Source of the DNA: Biomphalaria glabrata
Taxonomy: Eukaryota > Mollusca > Gastropoda > Planorbidae
Reading direction: 5' to 3'
DNA: 64,000 nucleotides
Assembly: GCF_947242115.1 (NCBI RefSeq)
Contig: NC_074725.1
Coordinates: 9,896,011 to 9,960,010 of the forward strand
The notes below the pieces were generated by a model, which had not been told where the DNA came from, searched no databases, and saw only the letters and a program-made list of their open reading frames with translations. The position numbers and the translations under genes are program-made. Of the stretch, positions 13,601-24,185 are shown piece after piece (position 1 is the first letter of the stretch; each line of letters opens with the position of its first letter).

Positions 13601-16053
13601 GAAAATCAAAATGAAGCCGATTCATTCAAGACTTTTCAATTTTGTTTACAAATGCTATAGTGGAATGTTTTATTGGCATTGATAAAACAACATTGTAGCA
13701 GAATTCTTTTGGGGCATTTATGTTTTTATATTAACTTTAAAACTGTATTACCATATTGTATTTATTTATTGATGTGAATATTGTGAATAATAATATTGTA
13801 AGGTCATTTAAACTTTATAACGTTCCGTTGACAGCTGTTGTATAGCAGAAAGTGATTCGCTTAAGAGTATTGTAGCAAGAAAAGATTAGACATGGTAGAA
13901 AAGTTTTGAGACTGTTTAAATGTGATCAGACCTTACACAGCATCAAACAGCAAAATGGTGGTGCACCACTATTAATTGCAAAATTGAACTAAGTAATGTT
14001 CATGACCATTAGATTTTATTTTACAATTCCTCTTTTCAGCTTGCAAATTCATAGACTTGCTTCTCAAAAACGGCTCTTATGATTTTCCTAGAAATTTGAT
14101 GGATAATGTATATCTTTGGGAAAATAATTATTAGCTATTTGGCCACACTGGGAAAACTCTAGTTTGACTGTTATAATTTTTCAAAGTATAAACAAAAATT
14201 AATTTAAATTTTTCTAGAGGATTAGAAAATCTTTATCTTCAATAGACTACATCTTCGCGTATTTTGAAATTCATTAGGGCGTTTAATAAATTAATAGAAG
14301 AAGAACATTTTGCGCACATTATTCTAAGTCTAGATCTATAGGCCTATTGTTATAATTTTATATACTCTGACTCTGTGTAGATTTATACATATGCCTTAAC
14401 CAGGATTTCTTTTCGTTTGGAGGGGGAATAGGGGCAGGGCAGAAAATATCAATTTTTTTAAGAATCTATCACTCATTGGTTATTAAGAGTAAACAGGCAT
14501 CTGCATCCTAATGGGGTAATTGTCTTTTTTTTTTTTTTTTTTTTAAAAGTATTTTTTAAATATTTTACTTGTTTTGTGTGCACTCTTTTTGTTTTCTTTC
14601 TGAGTCTGAATCTTGTCAGTTTATCTCTGCTCTCAAGCATGCTGGTTAACACTTGAGGTCTAGATCTCTCGTCTCTTGTTCTATTTGTGTGGCCAAACCC
14701 ATGACACCTACTCATGTTTATAATTTATCTCCTTTGATGAAGCATTAGTTGAGAAATCTTTGTTTTCACTTAGTCATTAATCTGAATAGCTGTTGACACC
14801 TTTCTTGTAGCAATTCTAGTTGAATTTATTTTCCTTATTTGGAGAAAAAAATCATTATGGTTGGCACAATTTATGTTTAAATAGTCAATGTCATCCTTTT
14901 TAAGAGTTTCAAAAATGTTAGTTTTAATTTATTAAAACATTCCACCCAGTCTCAATTTTATAAATTCGCTTTGTCAATTTTTATTCTTTACATCGTATCC
15001 TTTTAATTATTTGAAAAATGTAGTGCATTACATTTAACTTCTTGTTTTCTTGACTAAGATTTTTAGCTTCATTTTTTTATTGTTTAAGCTCAAAATTAGT
15101 GTTTCTTTTACAAAACAATTAAACTCATAAACAGATCACTAAATATTCAGGTATTTTATTTCTACTCTATGGCTTCACTATTTTACCAGTATTAAAGGGA
15201 TTTTTAGTTGTTGTTTTCTGCATTGTAATTTTTTATACATTCCACATACTTTCTAGCTATCCTTTTTTTTTTTTGTTCATGTTTAATTAGATATTTTATT
15301 GATTATATTGGGTACATGACTGGGTTATGATTGATAGCATTTATAGCAGGACCCTAAATGTGATAAGGGCCCAAAAAGATGATTCTTTATAGCTTCAATA
15401 ATATTTGACCAGTATTAGAGGGATTAGGGTTTGTTGTATTACTCATCTTTATTCTTGGCTCCTGGACCACACATTATCAAGATGACATTAAGTAATGCTG
15501 GAAAATTTCTGACTTTGAATTCAAATCTAGCCTGCAGCCTTGGTTTGGCTGAGTAAATATATTAAGGATTTCATTTTAAAACTTTTACTGTCCCCAAGGT
15601 GCCAGGGTTGGACACTGATAAATTACTTGTGATCAGTTTATGAAGGGTTTTGTCAGACGTACAGCACACTATGACAGTCACACTTGCCAACTTTCCTTTC
15701 CTTAACTATTATGAAACTCTCAATGTAAGTAAACCTATTGCTGGCATATTGTCCATTAGGTTTTGTGGTAGTACCTGAATGATGTATATAGGGGTAAAAG
15801 ATAAACTATCACATTTATTTTGAATAATCTTTTTCTATTGTAGATCCCTTGTATAACCAGAAAAAGATACTTAGTGTTTCTTCTCCTATTTAAAAATATA
15901 AGCTTTGTTTGTGATAGGAATTTATTGTCATTGGAATATATTAATACCTATTTGCTATATTTGAGACTTTTCGGTACATTAAATTATGGAGATTTAAAAA
16001 TATTTTTTTCTCTCAAGAATTTTAGATATCTATATTAATTTTTTCCATTTATA

Positions 16054-16098
<45 letters not shown>

Positions 16099-16931
16099 CG
16101 TCCATCGTAGTTCGATGATGACCACTTTGTCATCCAGGGGGCTGAGGGCTTTTTTTTCCATTTATTAATATTATAAATGGGGATGTAGAAATATTTTGTT
16201 CATAGAAAGACAACCCTAAAAAGATTTTTAAAAAATAATTTTTTATATGTTGATTATTCCCTCTTTCATCCATATTTAATGGGTTATTGACAAATAAATT
16301 AATATGAGTGTAGTGTAGGTTTGGAAAATTATGTATGCACTTATGTACATTTGAATCAACACTATTTAGGTCTTCAGATTGTTTTCTTCATAAACTCATT
16401 TTTCAATATATGATATAATTGTGTCTGTATATTATAGGATATTGAAAAGTTAACACTGGTGCATGTTGTATTAAGGAAGCTATTTCAGAATTACACAGCT
16501 ATCCAGCACCTTTAGATAGTACATTGTACGTATATAGTGACATGTTCATTGAACTAATTCTGCACTAGCTTATTATTCTAAGCAGTAACATAGAAAGGCA
16601 AATAATTAAAAAAAACTTGTAGATTTGCTACTGTAATTTAAATTTTTCTTTCATTTATTTTTGTCTCTAATCGCTTTGAGTCTTGATTCTTCAATGAAAA
16701 GTGCAATGAAAAAGAATGGTTTGGGGCAGGATAGCCTATATTTGTATCTTTTGATGGCATTTTCTTTTTAAAAGTTGATTTTGTCTATCTTGATTGACTA
16801 ATGTATGTAATGTAATTGTTCTGTTGTAGTTGGCAGTTCAGGCCAGGCTGGCACCAAAGTCTACAGTGCAAGAATATAACCCTCAATCTTTTAAAGACAC
16901 AGATGAGCTAAGGGAGGTAGCTCTGGGTTAA
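3578..16931 (+). CDS. Cyclic-AMP-receptor-like seven-transmembrane receptor (Dicty_CAR/GCR1 family), complete gene with two alternative last exons
   Basis: Coding exons: 3578-3631, 5687-5739, 7146-7200, 7737-7793, 7920-7980, 8306-8393, 8650-8739, 8952-8987, 9171-9249, 10015-10062, 10592-10674, 11685-11761, 11875-11945, then either 13282-13431 or 16830-16931. Every junction is GT-AG with matching phase, and the common part is exactly 284 codons. The ATG at 3578 opens MTAYNSTCSSFPNDPDKC. Helices run at about 30-46, 55-73, 90-113, 124-143, 166-187, 215-233 and 240-268. TM2 RLILYLSIAALLDSIAYLM and TM3 near FQGWWLTFFDWQ fit the family, as do WCWIVEDFSWRVG before TM5 and SPLHGALNAIAFG in TM7. C83 and C153 are the likely extracellular disulfide. 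Such receptors are plasma-membrane GPCRs; metazoan ligands are mostly unknown, so cAMP binding is not implied. A non-coding 5' exon could exist upstream. Confidence 0.88.
4218..4300. repeat. (CT)n then (TA)n microsatellite
   Basis: About 45 bp of CT dinucleotides runs directly into about 40 bp of TA dinucleotides, inside GPCR intron 1. Confidence 0.9.
4350..4600 (+). mobile_element. tRNA-derived SINE, family A
   Basis: A degraded tRNA-like head has a B box GTTCGAATCCTGG at 4391-4403. It is followed by the family body (GACTGGGATTTTTAATT, GGGTACACCTCACATAAG, GTGCTGGACACATGACACC) and the end GATCACAAGGTCTGAAA. The same body occurs at 46535 (+), 42385, 47868 and 57955 (all -). Confidence 0.7.
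4608..4671. repeat. (TA)n microsatellite
   Basis: About 60 bp of uninterrupted TA dinucleotides directly after the SINE. It may have grown from the SINE tail. Confidence 0.9.
6305..6430 (+). mobile_element. tRNA-derived SINE, family B (decayed)
   Basis: TTGAACTGTTGTCATGATGG and the B box GAGTTCAAACTC, followed by TTCCCACTGTCC and CTGCAGGA, align with the family B copy at 61507-61690. It lies in GPCR intron 2. Confidence 0.5.
9004..9100 (+). repeat. Two-copy tandem duplication of about 50 bp
   Basis: ATTTTATTCC.ATGTCATAG and AAACATTCTTAAAAGCTG occur twice in a row in GPCR intron 8. Confidence 0.7.
12418..12565 (+). repeat. Two-copy tandem duplication of about 74 bp
   Basis: AGTATTTGTGGGACTTAAC, GCCTGATAAGCATTTG and TACAGTAACTGT recur in order in two adjacent blocks in the intron before last exon a. 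Confidence 0.7.
13282..13431 (+). CDS. GPCR alternative last exon a (49-residue acidic tail)
   Basis: The acceptor follows CTAACCCCCAG. It joins in phase 0 to the exon ending at 11945 (GAGATTAAG then GTGAGA). It encodes LALLNHGSRQKIREYPYSYS and an acidic, serine-rich end (TESDRVLSDDEVLNEEDG), stop TGA at 13429-13431. The tail has several Ser/Thr followed by acidic residues, the kind of site used by casein kinases and for arrestin-type regulation; that role is inference. Product 333 residues. Confidence 0.8.
   Translation, partial: LALLNHGSRQKIREYPYSYSTFNTESDRVLSDDEVLNEEDGRAKPTSQR
13432..14060 (+). other. Probable 3' UTR of GPCR form a and following sequence
   Basis: AT-rich, no coding signal. 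It lies after the stop of last exon a and inside the intron used when exon b is chosen. The poly(A) site is not clear; AATAAA near 14284 sits in a dispersed repeat. Confidence 0.35.
14065..14450 (+). repeat. Dispersed repeat of about 390 bp, copy 1
   Basis: It aligns along its length with 60625-61010. Shared blocks include TTTTCCTAGAAATTT, GGCCACA..GG.AAAACT, GAAAATATTT/GAAAATCTTT, GTTTAATAAATTAAT and TTTTGCGCA. Both copies end near TAGATTTATACAT and a G-rich stretch. No terminal repeats or coding frame are visible. Confidence 0.6.
14460..16815 (+). other. Intron sequence between the alternative last exons, no gene seen
   Basis: AT-rich sequence with a (TA)n tract at 16038-16094. That tract runs into a short dispersed motif (GTTCGTCCATCGTAGTTCGA) that looks like a SINE or MITE end. 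No other feature is supported. Confidence 0.45.
16830..16931 (+). CDS. GPCR alternative last exon b (33-residue tail)
   Basis: The acceptor is TTCTGTTGTAG at 16819-16829. In the same phase 0 it encodes LAVQARLAPKSTVQEYNPQS and ends ELREVALG, TAA at 16929-16931. Like exon a it begins Leu-Ala, so the junction residues are shared. An AATAAA lies at 16996-17001, about 65 bp after the stop. Product 317 residues. Support is splice fit plus an open, non-repetitive frame; no transcript evidence is available here. Confidence 0.68.
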   Translation: MAVQARLAPKSTVQEYNPQSFKDTDELREVALG

Positions 16932-17047
16932 CATGCAAGTGGTTTCTTTGTTAGGGTTATACATATTGTTTATTTATACTATTTATATACATGGGAATAA
17001 AAAGCCACAACTAACTCTTTTATTTTTTTATTATTTTGTTTTTGCTA

Positions 17048-17980
17048 GTGGATGTGTATCAGTGACACAGTAGTGAGTATCAGTGGCATAGTGTGACCTA
17101 GTGATATAGCAGTGAGAATCAGTGGCATACTGTGCCTTAGTGATACAGTATTGAGAATCAGTGACATAGTGTGTCTTAGTGATACAGTAGTGAGAATCAG
17201 TGTCTTAGTGATACAGTAGTATCAGTGACATTGTGTCTTAGTGATACAGTAGTAGTATCAGTGACATTGTGTCTTAGTGATACAGCAGTAGTATCAGTGA
17301 CATTGCGTCTTAGTGATACAGCAGTAGTATCAGTGACAGTGTGTCTTAGTGATACAGCAGTAGTATCAGTGAGATAGTGTGTCTTAGTGATACAGCAGTA
17401 GTATCAGTGACATAATGTGTCTTATTGATACAGCAGTATAATCAGTGACATAGTGTGTCTTAGTGATACAGCAGTATTATCAGTGACATAATGTGTCTTA
17501 GTGATACAGCAGTATTATCAGTGACATAGTGTGTCTTAGTGATACAGCAGTATTATCAGTGACATAGTGTGTCTTGGTGATACAGCAGTATTATCAGTGA
17601 CATAGTGTGTCTTGGTGATACAGTAGTGGTATCAGCGACAGTGTGTCTTAGTGATACGGTAGTGGTATCAGCGACATAGCGTGTCAGTGATTCAGTACCG
17701 GTAGTATCAGTGACTTGTGTATTAGTTATACAGTAGTGTGTGCCAGTGACAGCGTATCAGTGACATACTAGTGTCTATCAGTGAGATACTGTGTATTAGT
17801 GATACAGTAGTGTGTATTAGTGACACAATGGTGTGTATGAGTGACATTGTCTATTAGTGATACATTAGTGTGTATTAGCTCAATGTGTGTATTAGAGAAA
17901 CACTAGTGCATAAGTGACATAGCCGTGTACCAGTGACCTAGTAGTGTGCATTAGTGGCACAGTAATGTATATGAATGACC
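17048..17980 (+). repeat. Minisatellite, about 37-bp unit, diverged ends
   Basis: Repeats of GTGATACAGCAGTATTATCA followed by GTGACATAGTGTGTCTTA run for about 930 bp, starting some 115 bp after the stop of GPCR last exon b. The centre (17390-17640) is most uniform; both ends carry shorter, diverged units. Confidence 0.85.
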
Positions 17981-18429
17981 TACTTGTTGTTGTTTGGGTT
18001 GTTGTCTGGGTTGTTGTTTGGGTTGTTTGGTTTTTGACATCTTAACGTCTATTTAGAATGATTCAATGTTTAGTATTTGTATAAACTGCACCAGTCCATT
18101 AGGCCCAAGGGTCTTTGGTCTATTTGTTTGAAACTAAAACATCTATTATTATCTCTAAAACCACAAATCTTCGTTGTCAGACGAATGATTTCAATAGGAG
18201 AAGCTTGCCAGAATGGACTGCCATAAAAAGCTTAACAGCTTAGGTCAAAACAAAAAACACATTTTGTTGGATCAAATGAAAAGAATACGTGCAATAATTC
18301 ACCAAGTCGTACAAATAGATAAAAAAAAAGTCGTACAAATAGATCTTATAGCTCAGGCTAAAGAAGTATAGAAAGCAGATGTAAAGATGAACTCAATAAA
18401 CTGTATTGTTTTATTAAAATGGCTAGCAA

Positions 18430-18660
18430 AAACCTTCCTTCAGGGAACAGTACCAGGAAGAAAAGACGATGAAGACAAAGAAAGCGTTGGGAAGACAACA
18501 TCAAAGAATGAAAAGGCCTGTCGGTGAATGAAATTCAAGGCAAAGGACAAAGATAAATTGGGGAAAGACGGTTGGCAGAACTTGTGTGGTATCCCAACAG
18601 TCCAACAGACTTAAGGATAGGTCAAGGTAAAGACGGACTCAGTGAATTGTAGACTCCTTG
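18430..18660 (+). mobile_element. LINE 3' fragment
   Basis: The plus strand shows the C-terminal signature of a common invertebrate LINE protein: RQRKRWEDNIKE, then GLSVNEIQGK, then an arginine-rich end, with stops and shifts between. No catalytic part remains. Confidence 0.55.
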
Positions 18661-18739
18661 TTTTGAAGGAAATGGCCGCGATTGAAGGCATGACTTGATT
18701 TAACTAAGATGCTGCGAAGACCCTCCATTTTTTAAAAAA

Positions 18740-20735
18740 ATACGCGAGCATGAGAATTACCGTATGACTTAGTAACAAACACTTTTGATGACCTTGCTAA
18801 ATTGATTTTTTTTAAAATATAGATTTAAAAGAAATGTATTAAAGATACGCAATGGACAGAACAAGGTGAAAGAGAGAAAGTAACAAAGAAAAAGAGAGAG
18901 ATGGAAAAGTTGTGAAAGAAAGAAATGGGCCTGGTAAAGTAAAGAAGTGTCCGGAGAAAGGGAGAGAGGGAGATTAACATAAAAAGAAAGAAAACAAACC
19001 ATGTACCAGGAACAATAATCGGATAAACGTGCTTTCAAACTTTTGACATCTTGGTTCTTAATCACATTTAGACAAGTCACTTATACAGACTTATACATCT
19101 GTATTTGCAACGATTATACTTGATGAGCTGCAGCAGGTATCCTACAATGAACAGAGTAAATGATCATGAATCATGATCTATATACAATTTCTCGATAACT
19201 TTGACAGCTCAACAGTGTTACATGGACTGGAGTGGATATATTAACTTTTGATATAATTTATGATGAATGACAATAATACAGAAAATCTCAAAGTACAAAA
19301 GCCAATGACAGTAGAAATTTCACAACGTTCCGTACACTTTCATAAAAATTATCACGACTGTATTTTGCAGAGATGTGCATTGTGTCCACAATCATCTGAC
19401 ATACACGGATTCAGAGTTGCCTACAATTTTATCCAACAAATGAAACAATTTAGCGCTGAATATTTTTCTTGAGTGTATTACAAAGTAAATAATCCCAAGT
19501 ACAAGTCACTTAACCTATACAATGACTTGAAATCAAACAGAGTAAGACAGTGTTTCTCACATACTTGGGTAACGACTCCCTAGATAACAACGCTTACGCT
19601 CGAGCTGAGATTTCACAGTGAGGTCGTAAGTTTTTCTAAGAATGTAATAAAAAAGGAAAGAAACTTGTCATAATTTTTAGGTTTTATTTATCATTTCTAT
19701 TATTTTACACTGTGTATAGTTAAGTCATGAAATTTCACTAAAACGTTGCTGTTGTTGTTTTCGGAAAATGTGTTGCCTACGTCATTTTTAAGCGTTGTCA
19801 AAAGTTCTTCATGTAGATATAATTGAAGATTCGGCAAGTTTCCGCTCAAGTTGGCAAGGGGTCTGAACATTTTTTTTTCGCCACCCCCAACCCCAACTGT
19901 CGTTGGTCGGTTGTTGGCTTGTAGCTCCAACAGCTAGTACAACTAAACCGATGTAGGCGTTTTATATCTTAAATAACAAAACTTTAAGTCACGTGAACAA
20001 ACTTCTTTATGAACAAGAACTCAATATATAACTGTTATTATTCATGATTTAACTTGAGATGAGATATAGATCAAATTGTAATGAAATAAACTGATATTTA
20101 AAGAAAATCTAGCTCACAACAAAAAAAAAGTCTTTACTTTTTCATGTCTTAAGATCGTCTCACATTTGCACTTGGTACGCTAATTTCATCATTGTCACTG
20201 CATAACCACCAATCAATCGCTTAACCTCTTCTCACCGCCGCCTAGGAAACACACACACTCCATAACACCCCTTTTTGTCAGGACGTTGCGCCCTCCCCCT
20301 TCCATATGAGAGGAACTAGCGCCCCCCCCCCCCTTTCCAAGAAAATGTTTTTACAATTGACTTTTTAATTACCGGTAATATATTTACTTACAGTGCGGGC
20401 TATTCAACTCAAAACAAATATTACAAACAACCCGCGAAAATTCAAGACCAGAACTGAGTAGGCCTCTATGGAAAAACGCGTGGGAATCCCTCCCACGCTG
20501 CTCTGTTTTTTTTGTTATACTTTCCAAAATAATTTCTTATATACGAATATTGCTTATATTTTCAAATGATAGGCCTAATGGAGTAATTAGAATTTATATA
20601 TAATATTTTAGTAATTTTTTTTATTTAACTATTTTTTTTTTTAAGTAACCTTGAAATAATGATTTGGCCGCCCCCTAAATAGGCAGCGGCGGCCCTGTAG
20701 GCCTACATAGGGGCCTATGTGATGTAAGATTAAGT
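18740..20735. other. Intergenic, no gene supported
   Basis: It contains a purine-rich stretch (18840-18980) and a C-rich patch near 20280-20340. Two short open frames (19260-19472 plus; 19700-19930 minus) show no recognisable domain or splice support. Confidence 0.4.
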
Positions 20736-20737
20736 CT

Positions 20738-21298
20738 AAGCCTAGATCTCGAAATAGATCTATGTCTCTAAGTCTAAAGTCTAGATCTAGAGTTAGATCT
20801 AAGACTAAGTCTATTCTATATCTAAGTCTAGATCTAGAATCTTGATATAGAATCTACTATATCTAGACTAAAACTCGTATATAGATCTAGATCTTTGTAG
20901 ATCTGGCCTCTATTTATTGTAATTTAGATTCAGATTGTTGTCAAGATCAAGTGTATAGCCTAAGTAGGATGTGTGAAAACTGCGCGGTAAAAAGTAGTAG
21001 TTTTTTTTTTAAACTTACAATTGAAACGAAGTTTGCTTCAAAATTCTTTTTAAAAAATAATATTTGAATCAGTATTCTATTCAATTAGTTAGTTAATTAA
21101 TGGAAAATATATTTTAGAATGATCCATTGACACTTTTACCATTGTGACCTTAGATGTAAATGTTTTGTAACAATGCGCGAATTTATGAATGAAGTTGTTT
21201 TATTAATGAAAAAGCTTGTGAACTTCCCCTGAAGTTTTTCTTAGAAAAGTGGTGTAATTTTTTTTTGAAAAATCTGCTTGCATATATAATTTTAAAAA
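20738..21298 (+). repeat. Long direct repeat, copy 1 (left of LINE)
   Basis: It starts AAGCCTAGATCTCGAAATAG and is rich in TAGATCTA. It aligns over its full length with 22486-23086, sharing for example CTGGCCTCTATTTATTG, GAAAACTGCGCGGTAAAA and CTGCTTGCATATATAATTT. The copies differ by many substitutions and small indels. Confidence 0.85.
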
Positions 21299-22486
21299 TA
21301 CTCATAAACAACTAATAGGACTAATTGATGACTTTTCAAAAGGTTTAGATAATAGTGAACAAATAGATGCTATCTTACTAGATTTTTCCAAGGCTTTTGA
21401 CAAAGTTCACCACCATAGTTTACTTAAAAAATTAAAATATTTCGGCATTAATGGTCCATTGCATCAGTGGATTAAAGATTTTCAGATAGGGAGAGAACAA
21501 ACTGTAATAATAAATGGCTCTAAATCAACATCGATAACAGTAAACTCAGTTGTACCTCAAGGAACTGTCTTAGGTTTACTACTATTCTTAATTTACATAA
21601 ATGATTTATCAAATTGCATTACCTCAGGAACAAAAGTCAGATTATTTGCAGACGATTGCATTATATATAGAACAATAAAAACAACACAAGACACAGATAT
21701 TTTACAAAGAGAATTAGATGAATTACAGAAATGGGAATCAAATTGGAGCATGTCTTTCTACCCAGAAAAATGTCAGTTGTTAAGAGTAACAAAAAAAAAA
21801 CTAAAACAAATTAATTCCACTTATCTTATTCATGGCAAACCAGTAACACAGACTAATAACGCAAAATACCTAGGTGTTATAATAAATGAAAAACTGTCAT
21901 GGAATCCAATTATTAATGAAAATATAAAAAAATCAAACAAAGCATTGGGATTTATTAAAAGAAATTTCTATAAATGAAATAAGAACATAAAACTAAATTG
22001 TTATTTAACCTTGGTTAGGCCAATAATAGAATATGCATCCTCCGTTTGGGACCCCTCAACTCAAGAAAACAATAAGAAACTGGAACAGAAACAAAATAGA
22101 GCAGTGAGATTCATAACAAACGAATATTCACATTTGACTACAGTAACACCATTAGTAAAATCACTAAATTTAGAAAGCCTTCAGGATAGAAGACTTTAAA
22201 AGTAAAGTAGCAATTATACATAAAACACTGAACCATAATCTTCAAATATAAAAACAAAATAAAGGCACATTCCTCGTCCCATATGCTAGGGCAAATTCAC
22301 ACAAATACTTCTTCTTCCCTAGTGCTATTAGAGCACGGAATGGGTTGCCTGAGCTAGCCAGGAAAACCAGTGACTTGGCAGAATTTAAGTCATTGGTTAA
22401 TATGAATGACTAAATGCATGACGCGTAGGACGTAATCATCTTCTTTTTTGAAGTAACGTCTGTATTATATAAGATAAGATAAGATA
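21298..22486 (+). mobile_element. 5'-truncated LINE (Jockey/CR1-like) with reverse transcriptase
   Basis: The frame is open from about 21300 to TGA at 21975-21977 and carries RT core motifs: LLDFSKAFDKVHHHSLL, VPQGTVLGLLLFLIYINDL and the catalytic F-A-D-D in VRLFADDCIIYRTI. After the stop the same family continues (LVRPIIEYASSVWDP, then ITNEYSHLTTV), with two or so further disabling changes before the ORF end (RKTSDLAEFKSLVNMND). The 3' UTR ends in a short TAAGA-type tandem tail (TATATAAGATAAGATAAG). The copy lacks the endonuclease and gag-like part, so it is dead. Confidence 0.88.
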
Positions 22487-23086
22487 AGCCTAGATCTAGA
22501 AATAGATCTAAGTCTCTAGGCCTACTCTAAGTCTTAAGTCTATATCTAGTTAGATCTAAGTCTAAGACACTAAGTCTATTCTATATCTAAGTCTAGATCT
22601 AGAATCTTGGCATAGAATTTACTATATCTAGACTAGAACTCGTATATAGATCTAGATGACTAGATCTATGTAGATCTGGCCTCTATTTATTGTAATTTAG
22701 ATTCAGATTGTTGTCAAGATCAAGTGTATAGCCTAATGAGGATATGTGAAAACTGCGCGGTAAAAGTAGTTGTTTTTTTTTAAACTTACAATTGAAACGA
22801 AGTTCGTATCAAAATTCTTTTTTAAAAACAACATTTGAAAGTATTCTATTCCATGAGTTAGTTAATAAATGGAAAATCTATTTTATAATGAATGATCCAT
22901 TGATACTTTTTCCATTGTGACCTTAGATGCAAATGTTTTGTACCAATGCGCGAATCTATGAATGAAGTTGTTTTATTAATGAAAAAGCTTGTGAACTTTT
23001 TAATAACACTTACTTCCCCTGAAGTTTTTCATTGAAAAGTGGCGTAATTTTTTGAAAAATCTGCTTGCATATATAATTTAAAAAAT
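22486..23086 (+). repeat. Long direct repeat, copy 2 (right of LINE)
   Basis: It begins directly at the LINE tail with AAGCCTAGATCTAGAAATAG and ends at the same base pattern (GCATATATAATTTAAAAA) at which the LINE starts on the left side. Confidence 0.85.
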
Positions 23087-23280
23087 TAGATGGTTCACTT
23101 TTGGAAAAGAAAAAAGTAGCCGTTGCATCAGAACTTTGAATGGTCTAAAATATCATGATGTCCGATTTTCATTTTCTCTTCCAGTTTCTGAGATCTAAAC
23201 GGGACGGACGGACAGACAGTCAGACCAAACAAAACTAATAGCGTCTTTCCCCCATTCGGGGGCCGCTAAAAAAAGAATAT
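23087..23280 (+). repeat. Dispersed repeat R2
   Basis: It contains GTAGCCGTTGCATCAGAACT, a GGACGGACGGACAGACAG stretch and the end TTCGGGGGCCGCTAAAAA. The same element lies inverted at 58660-58870. It continues straight from direct-repeat copy 2, so both probably belong to one older element. Confidence 0.7.
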
Positions 23281-23764
23281 ATCGACAGAGAAATGTAGGT
23301 ATGTAACAAGAAACGAAAATAAGAGAAAGGGAGAAATAGTCATGTAGAGTAATAGAGACACAGGAGTTTAGAAAGAAAGTGAGAGAGATCTAGAAGAGCA
23401 AGAGGTGGCAAGTGAGAGAGAGAGAGAAGAAGAAGAAGATAGAGAGAATTAAAAAGGCAAATATAAAAAAATACTTATAAAAAAAAACTTTTATTAAGTG
23501 TAGTTGTGTCAATTATTTTGACTCGTGTAACTAATCTGTGATAGTTCTAGAATAACATTTATAAATTTGTGTGATTGAAAATATTTTTACCAATTGTTTT
23601 TATTTGTTATAAGCGCAATGTCATGCCTTTAGCATACTCAATAAGCTATGGGCCAATCACTTGTGTTAGCCAGTCCAGTTGTGTGTATGTGTGTGTGTGT
23701 GGGGGGGGGGGGGGAGTTAGGAAAAGATTTTCGTACTGGATTTTCCAAAGCACTTTTTTTTTTC

Positions 23765-23850
23765 AGTTGCTCGACTTGAATTCAAACTCGAGGGCTCAAG
23801 CCTGCTTGATGGAAGGCCGACACGCTAGCCACTAAGCTATACAAGCGCTT
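23765..23850 (-). mobile_element. tRNA-derived SINE head
   Basis: The minus strand shows an A-box-like TAGCTTAGTGGCTAGCG and a B-box-like GAGTTTGAATTC at tRNA spacing, followed by a run of A. It does not fold as an intact tRNA, so it is called a SINE head. Confidence 0.5.
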
Positions 23851-23999
23851 ATGAAAATAAACGGTTCCATAAATATCTATTGTTAGCTTTAAGTTTTTAG
23901 GCGACGATATAATTCTCAGCACAAGGTTTATCACCACTTAGCTAGTACCGTCTCTATATAAAATAACATTAATAAATTGCGATTAATTGATAAAATAAT

Positions 24000-24150
24000 T
24001 GGTCAATTTTTCGACTGATTCGTGTATTGTTAGGGACAATCAAATATTGTTGCAAAGTTTCAATTTGATCTGATAGTGGGAAGTGGAAGAACTAACGTGT
24101 GGTACCAGACAGACAGAAGGAGTGAGTTGATAGAAGCTTTGTAAACACAA
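24000..24150 (-). repeat. Dispersed repeat R1
   Basis: The minus strand has the core of this family: AAAGCTT, a CTGTCTGTCTGG run, and AAGTTGAAACTTTGCA-like sequence followed by ATTGTCCCTAAC. Other copies: 59395-59545 (-), 60220-60440 (-), 61800-62105 (+), 62600-62760 (+). Confidence 0.55.
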
Positions 24151-24185
24151 CAAAAAAAAAAAACAGTTTCAGTAGCAAATAAAGA

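Noticed and set aside
19260-19930. Two short open frames as genes
   Set aside because: No domain, no splice fit, no repeat homology; about 70 codons each is expected by chance.
20738-23086. The long direct repeats as LTRs of a retroelement
   Set aside because: The interior is a LINE with its own 3' tail and no LTR-element parts; the repeats show no primer-binding-site or polypurine-tract layout.
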